Source: Nitrososphaerales archaeon (GTDB lineage Archaea; Thermoproteota; Nitrososphaeria; Nitrososphaerales; JACPRH01). Taken from it: a stretch of DNA of 39,864 nt. Shown in pieces: positions 34,318-39,864 of this stretch (positions are counted from its first letter, which is position 1; each line of letters begins with the position of its first letter). Location of the stretch: the NCBI GenBank assembly GCA_030745655.1, contig JASLOE010000006.1, positions 1 to 39,864 of the forward strand, read 5' to 3'. The notes beneath the pieces are model-generated. The model was given only the letters and a program-made list of their open reading frames with translations, searched no databases and was not told the DNA's origin. Position numbers and translations under genes: made by a program.

Positions 34318-37005
34318 CTAGAAATCTATTCGTAATGTGATGATCTGAGAACGATTTAATTTGAATAGAATTCTGTGTTCTAGTATATCTATATTTTTTT
34401 CTGAATCTTTACTTTCTTTCTCATTGAGATTTACAATAGAGGCATTCAATATTTTTTTATGACTGTGTACTTCTACTTCAGTTTTTTTTGATTCAGGATT
34501 GTAGATTCTTAATATGAGGCTTTGACTTAGTTCTCGTCTTTTAATAGCGGAAATAATTAACGATTCCGGCTTTATTTTTAAGAATGAAAATTCTGGAGGA
34601 AAAGATCCTTTATGCTGAGAAGTGGGGGTTACAATCAAAGGTGTATTGTGGTTGTATGCGTCTTGCCATACTTTATTCTGATTCCAATCACCTTCATGAA
34701 TTACAAGGGAATATTTGAATTCATGTCTCCCAAGGCATTGAGCATCGGGTGTTGCAAGATGGGGGTAAAGTCGGGGTCCTGCTCTTCCCTTCCTTGTCAG
34801 GAGATCATCACGACTTAACCAACCAACACATCGAAGAAGTGACAACAAAATGGAAGAACCTTTCTCAGTATGAATAGCCTCATATTCCGGTAATCCTTGA
34901 TTGATTAGAGTCAAACCTTTTTCATCATCATTAATACTCACAAACGATTGTTGCGGTTTGGTTGTAGAAGGTGATTCTTTCCAATTAGTTGCAGGTGGAG
35001 GAACGATTGGTCTTTGAATAACATCAAATGCACTTTCAGCATAAGTGTAGTTAGTTACTATATCTGTTGGAAAAATGACTCTTAATCGATGATCTTTTAC
35101 ACGATTATTGAAAATCGTTCTAAAATCGATTCGCCTTATCTTTGGATAAAGAGTTACAAAACTTTGGAGTAAACAGTTAACAAGTTTATCGCTTCGAGTA
35201 GTTCTATCTATAGAAATCTCTTTTGGTAATTTCAACTGTATTTCTATTTTGAGAGTAATAGAAACTGGATTATCATCAAGAACTGATACATTCGCTATAC
35301 AATTTTTAGTTGTGATTTTATTTGAGGTCCTAGCGGGTGAGAAGTTATATTCATCACCCACATCTTCCACGTCCTCAAAAAGAAGAACATCATCAAACAT
35401 AACATTTGTAGGTTTATAGATAATCTTCAACGTCCCATTTATGTTAGATGTTATATGGAAGTATTCATTTTCTATAAAATCCTTGTTCCCTTTCAATGTG
35501 GATGATAAGCATTTATTTTGATTAGATGAAGTAAGATAATAGATTTTATATCCAAAAGCAGGAATCTCTTCCGCCAAAAAAGAAACCTTAACTTTTACAG
35601 GTTTCTCCTTTTTAGATTCTGTTGGTCTACTTATATTTGTAAGAGCCCTCTTCTTTTTTTTATCTAAAACATAATAATTGGAGGTAATATTTTCTATATT
35701 TGGTACAGATAGATTAATACTTACAGACTCGTTACGAATCCAATTTAGAGTGTTAAAGACAATTATTGGAATGGAATCAGGGTTTGAAAAAGTAGTATCG
35801 ATCTTTTTATTGAGATAATTGATTGAATTGCAGGAGATATTTTGAGATATCTGAAGAGATCTGATGAAACGGTTGACAACATCTCGATGAACTGCGTCAA
35901 TGTAACAGCCACAAATGCTGTCATGAAATTGTGATTGAAGAAGATATTTCCAAGCCATCCAAATATTACGTTCTGGATATTCAAGTCCTTCCAACCAAGC
36001 TAGTGCTGCTAATGGTTCAGCGATTTTCTCTAACTTGGTTTGTGTCCTTTCATTATATTTTTTAATGGTCATCCGAGTAGATAGCACACTGTAAAGCATA
36101 AACCAGTATTTAGCTGCACGGAGCTCGCCTTCATAAATATCTAACTTGGGTTTACTGGCTACTATTTTTTTGATAAGATTCTCGAAATTACTATGTATTA
36201 CTTTTGCATCCACCATATTATCATTTAAGTATTTTATAATTGATGGTATTTCTGGCTGTGGTTCAAAAAAGTCTTCACCATTATTTAGGAGAAGATATTT
36301 GGTTCTAGCATATTTGGAAAGAATTAATTTATTATGATTTACAGATTCAAGAGCTTTTTGTAGATTTAATTGATTCTTACTAACTCCAAATTCATCAGGG
36401 TTTTCATATCCCAAAGCAGAAGTTGACATATATCCACCTATCTGATGAATTGCTAAAACGTCGCTTCCATCCGGTGCTTTCCAGATAAACTCTGACCCTA
36501 ATTTCTCTCCTTCATCACCCAATCCTCTTGAGAATACTGCCGAATCAAGATTGAAGCCTCTGAGAATCTGTGGAAGTTGAGAGATATGGCCGAATTGGTC
36601 CGGCATATAACCTACTTTCATCGCCCGTCCAAATCGTGCAATTATTTTATATCCCAGCATTAAATTTCTTATCAGTGACTCACCACTAACTAAAAATTCA
36701 TCAGAAGCAATATACCAAGGACCAATGAAAATCTTTTTCTGAGTAATTAGTTTTCTTAATAACATCTCTTTTTCTGGATGTATTTCTAAATAATCTTCCA
36801 AAATAACTGCTTGACCATCTAAGATAAAAAATCGATAATCTGGGTTTGAATCCAGTAACAAGAGTAACTTATCGATTATTTTCACTAATTTTGTTCTGGA
36901 ATCATTAAATGTACGATACCATTCCCTATCCCAATGGATATGTGAAACTAAATGCATTTCATATGGATCTCTCACCACTGAATTTCGTTTGATATGACTA
37001 ACCAT
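34318..37005 (-). CDS. Alpha-mannosidase, glycoside hydrolase family 38-like
   Basis: MHLVSHIHWDREWYRTF, KVGYMPDQFGHISQLPQILRGFNLDSAVFSRGLG; QSQFHDSICGCYIDAVHRDV; GH38 motifs. Confidence 0.92.
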   Translation of the reverse strand: MVSHIKRNSVVRDPYEMHLVSHIHWDREWYRTFNDSRTKLVKIIDKLLLLLDSNPDYRFFILDGQAVILEDYLEIHPEKEMLLRKLITQKKIFIGPWYIASDEFLVSGESLIRNLMLGYKIIARFGRAMKVGYMPDQFGHISQLPQILRGFNLDSAVFSRGLGDEGEKLGSEFIWKAPDGSDVLAIHQIGGYMSTSALGYENPDEFGVSKNQLNLQKALESVNHNKLILSKYARTKYLLLNNGEDFFEPQPEIPSIIKYLNDNMVDAKVIHSNFENLIKKIVASKPKLDIYEGELRAAKYWFMLYSVLSTRMTIKKYNERTQTKLEKIAEPLAALAWLEGLEYPERNIWMAWKYLLQSQFHDSICGCYIDAVHRDVVNRFIRSLQISQNISCNSINYLNKKIDTTFSNPDSIPIIVFNTLNWIRNESVSINLSVPNIENITSNYYVLDKKKKRALTNISRPTESKKEKPVKVKVSFLAEEIPAFGYKIYYLTSSNQNKCLSSTLKGNKDFIENEYFHITSNINGTLKIIYKPTNVMFDDVLLFEDVEDVGDEYNFSPARTSNKITTKNCIANVSVLDDNPVSITLKIEIQLKLPKEISIDRTTRSDKLVNCLLQSFVTLYPKIRRIDFRTIFNNRVKDHRLRVIFPTDIVTNYTYAESAFDVIQRPIVPPPATNWKESPSTTKPQQSFVSINDDEKGLTLINQGLPEYEAIHTEKGSSILLSLLRCVGWLSRDDLLTRKGRAGPRLYPHLATPDAQCLGRHEFKYSLVIHEGDWNQNKVWQDAYNHNTPLIVTPTSQHKGSFPPEFSFLKIKPESLIISAIKRRELSQSLILRIYNPESKKTEVEVHSHKKILNASIVNLNEKESKDSEKNIDILEHRILFKLNRSQIITLRIDF

Positions 37006-37120
37006 AACTGTTTTGAATTAAAGAAGGTAATTATTTAATGGTAATGATGTACATAATTTTGTTGAATCATTCTATTTATATCATGGTTAAGTTTTGCCCT
37101 CATAGGCAAGGAATCCAATT

Positions 37121-39751
37121 ATGAGTGAAAAAATAACATCAGACATATTCTCCTTTGAGGATGGAAATAGTGATGACAAGAAGCTTCTAGGAGGGAAAGG
37201 TGCAGGATTAGCAAAGATGACTCAACTTGGATTACCAGTTCCTCCAGGTTTCACAATTACAACTTTAGAATGCATAAAATATTATGAGAATAATCAACGA
37301 TTATCTGACGAATTAATCCGAAACACATATTCAGCTATGAATATTCTTGAACAGAAGACAGGATCAATCTTTGGAAGTTCAAAGAATCCTCTGCTTGTAT
37401 CTGTGAGGTCAGGTTCAGCAGTTTCTATGCCAGGGATGATGGATACAGTTCTTAATGTAGGGTTAAATGATAAAACTATCCAAGGTTTGATCGAGCAGAC
37501 TGGCGACCCCAGATTTGCATATGATGCATACCGCCGATTTATTCAGCTTTTTGGTAAGGTTGTGTTACATGTAGATGATGATAAGTTTCCCAAAATATCT
37601 GAAGAAATTGATATGACTACTGGAGAATTAAAAGAGTTAGTAAAGAAACTCAAAGATATATGTCAGAAAGAAACTGGAACTGAATTTCCAGATGACCCAT
37701 ACGAGCAGCTGAATAGTACTATTGCAGCTGTATTCAGAAGCTGGAACGTGAAGAGATGTGTGGATTATCGGCGTGAGTTCAATATTGGACCGGAAATAGC
37801 TAATGGAACAGCTGTTAATGTTGTGACAATGGTTTTTGGAAATATGGGAAACAAAAGTGGTACAGGAGTAGTTTTTACACGTGATCCAGGAACAGGGGAG
37901 AAAACATTGTATGGAGAATATCTTTTGAATGCACAAGGAGAAGACGTGGTAGCTGGAATAAGAACACCGAGTCCAATCCGTGGAATGGAAAAAGAACTTT
38001 CAGATGCTTATAATGAACTTTTAGGTTTAACAGAAAAACTCGAAAAGTACTACAAGTATCCTCAGGATATTGAGTTCACAATAGAGAAAGGAAAACTTTA
38101 CCTTCTTCAGACCAGAAATGCCAAAATGAATGCAATAGCAAGAGTCAGAGTAGTAGTTGAAATGGAAAAAGAAGGGCTCATCACAAAAGAAGAAGCACTT
38201 ATGGGAATAACACCAGATACCCTTGAACAGATGCTTCATAGGAGTATTGATCCAACAGTCCATATCGAGCCCAAGGCTAAAGGATTAGGAGCATCTCCTG
38301 GTGCATCTAGTGGCATAGCGATATTTGATGCTGATACAGCAGAAGAAAAAGGAAGAGCAGGTGAAAAGGTGATTTTAGTGAGAGAAGAAACGAAACCAGA
38401 AGATGTCCATGGTTTTTTTGCGTCTCAAGGCATTCTCACTAGCAGAGGAGGAAAAACGAGTCATGCAGCAGTGGTAGCTAGAGGAATAGGAAAGCCCTGT
38501 GTATCTGGTGCTGCTGAGATCAAAATAGACACCAGAAAGCGTCAGTGTTCTATTGGGAAGAACATAGTAAAGGAAGGAGAATACATTACGATTGATGGTA
38601 CAAGTGGTGAAGTCTTTTTAGGTGAGATACCAACAGTAGAGCCTGAACCCACTCCAGAAATGGAAGAAATCCTGAATTGGGCAGATAATGTAAGGAAATT
38701 AGGAATACAAGCAAATGCAGATACTCCGGAAAATGCTAGATTAGCTCGTGAAATTGGTGCAGAAGGGATAGGGCTTTGCCGGACTGAAAGAATGTTCAAT
38801 GCCACAGATAGGTTACCCATAATGGTTTCAATGATACTTGCAGATAGTGACGATGAACGAAAAATCTTTCTTGACAAGCTTAAACCAATGATGAAGCAAG
38901 ATTTTAAGGAGATATTTGCAGCAATGGATGAAAATCCTGTTACAGTCAGGTTGCTTGATGTACCGTTGCATGAATTTCTTCCTAATATTGAAGAACTTCA
39001 TGAAGAGATAAGGAAGTTACAAGAATCTGGAGCAACTGAAACCGATTTATCTAGAAAAAATAGAGTTTTAAATAAAGCTAGAGAACTCTCAGAAGTCAAT
39101 CCAATGTTAGGACATAGAGGGGTTCGAGTAGGAATCACACACCCCGAGATATACGAATCTCAGATATTTGCTATCTGTGAAGCAGCAGCTGAGTTAGTAA
39201 AAGAGGGAAAAAAAGCAAATCCTAAGATAATGATACCTCAAATTGCTTTAAATCAAGAGTTAATGAAAATCTTTGAATTAGTTAAACGTGTAAAAAAAGA
39301 AGTGGAAAAAGAAAAAAATGTAAAACTTGAAATAAAGTTTGGTACAATGATAGAAGTTGTTAGAGCTTGCGTAACTGCTGATGAAATAGCTAATATTGCT
39401 GAATTCTTTAGTTTCGGGACCAATGATCTGACTCAGGCAGTATTTAGCTTCAGCAGGGAAGATGCAGAAAACAAATTCTTACCTCTTTTTGAAGAAAAAG
39501 GAATAATCAATCAGAATCCCTTCCAAACTTTAGATAATGAAGGCGTAGCTGAACTTATGAGGATAGCTATAACAAAAGGCAGAAAAATAAGAAAAGATCT
39601 TGAAATAGGTATATGTGGAGAACATGGTGGAGACCCAGAATCAATAGAAATATGCCATAATCTAGGGATAACATATGTTAGTTGTTCTCCTTACCGCATA
39701 CCAGTTGCAAGACTCGCAGCAGCACAATCAGTGCTAAAGGCAAATAATTAA
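37121..39751 (+). CDS. ppdK: Pyruvate, phosphate dikinase
   Basis: LLGGKGAGLAKMTQLGLPVPPGFTITT; ILTSRGGKTSHAAVVARGIGKPCVSGA (phosphohistidine); EIGICGEHGGDPESIEICHNLGITYVSCSPYRIPVARLAAAQ. Confidence 0.97.
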   Translation: MSEKITSDIFSFEDGNSDDKKLLGGKGAGLAKMTQLGLPVPPGFTITTLECIKYYENNQRLSDELIRNTYSAMNILEQKTGSIFGSSKNPLLVSVRSGSAVSMPGMMDTVLNVGLNDKTIQGLIEQTGDPRFAYDAYRRFIQLFGKVVLHVDDDKFPKISEEIDMTTGELKELVKKLKDICQKETGTEFPDDPYEQLNSTIAAVFRSWNVKRCVDYRREFNIGPEIANGTAVNVVTMVFGNMGNKSGTGVVFTRDPGTGEKTLYGEYLLNAQGEDVVAGIRTPSPIRGMEKELSDAYNELLGLTEKLEKYYKYPQDIEFTIEKGKLYLLQTRNAKMNAIARVRVVVEMEKEGLITKEEALMGITPDTLEQMLHRSIDPTVHIEPKAKGLGASPGASSGIAIFDADTAEEKGRAGEKVILVREETKPEDVHGFFASQGILTSRGGKTSHAAVVARGIGKPCVSGAAEIKIDTRKRQCSIGKNIVKEGEYITIDGTSGEVFLGEIPTVEPEPTPEMEEILNWADNVRKLGIQANADTPENARLAREIGAEGIGLCRTERMFNATDRLPIMVSMILADSDDERKIFLDKLKPMMKQDFKEIFAAMDENPVTVRLLDVPLHEFLPNIEELHEEIRKLQESGATETDLSRKNRVLNKARELSEVNPMLGHRGVRVGITHPEIYESQIFAICEAAAELVKEGKKANPKIMIPQIALNQELMKIFELVKRVKKEVEKEKNVKLEIKFGTMIEVVRACVTADEIANIAEFFSFGTNDLTQAVFSFSREDAENKFLPLFEEKGIINQNPFQTLDNEGVAELMRIAITKGRKIRKDLEIGICGEHGGDPESIEICHNLGITYVSCSPYRIPVARLAAAQSVLKANN

Positions 39752-39864
39752 AAATGATTGATATATATATTAGAATAGAAAGTTATTGGCGAATATATCA
39801 CCATACATAGTCTTTACGCCACCATAAAAAGAATATATTTCTGACACCTTGAGCGATTGGGAGC

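Noticed and set aside
1-39864. Search for CRISPR arrays, transposases/integrases or other mobile-element hallmarks
   Set aside because: No regularly spaced direct repeats, recombinase-like ORFs or terminal inverted repeats were seen; the window looks like a stable chromosomal core.
39752-39864. Possible minus-strand coding tail at the right edge (SQSLKVSEIYSFYGGVKTMYGDIFANNFLF*)
   Set aside because: Too short, another frame is also open for a while, and there is no recognisable family; cannot be supported from this window.

Overview
This is a 39.9-kb stretch of an AT-rich archaeal chromosome. Archaeal markers include glycerol-1-phosphate dehydrogenase, eIF6, prefoldin alpha, GEK1-type D-aminoacyl-tRNA deacylase, Spt5, L10/L12 stalk proteins and archaeal-type AlaRS/LeuRS. 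I would guess a TACK- or Asgard-related lineage, but I cannot settle the taxon from sequence alone. The window is mostly housekeeping: amt/glnK, rtcA, nadM, an aminotransferase, FKBP, egsA, eif6-pfdA-ftsY-argF, secE-spt5-rpl11-carAB-rpl1-rpl10, an inverted rpl12, alaS, leuS, regulators, ferredoxin, three tRNAs, a dehydrogenase, a GH38 mannosidase and ppdK. The most unusual items are: (1) a 1120-aa predicted protein at 29536-32898 (-) joining a degenerate AAA module, an intact AAA+ module, a Lon-type Ser/Lys protease domain and a C-terminal HExxH domain that resembles plant-type basic secretory proteins, apparently co-transcribed with a membrane protein; (2) a tRNA-Gln(UUG) gene at 25620-25754 (-) that is readable only if three small introns are removed (two in the D-stem, one at 37/38), each with a bulge-helix-bulge-like context, plus a decoy copy of the acceptor 5' strand upstream; (3) a rearranged ribosomal stalk operon, with carAB between L11 and L1, L12 inverted, and L10 lacking the usual acidic tail; (4) a 28-bp two-part palindrome at the promoter of a DtxR/MntR-like regulator; (5) an O6-methylguanine methyltransferase gene frameshifted by a 5-bp tandem duplication next to its active site; (6) a GC-rich structured-RNA candidate downstream of glnK. 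All calls come from reading the sequence and recognising motifs; no searches were run.
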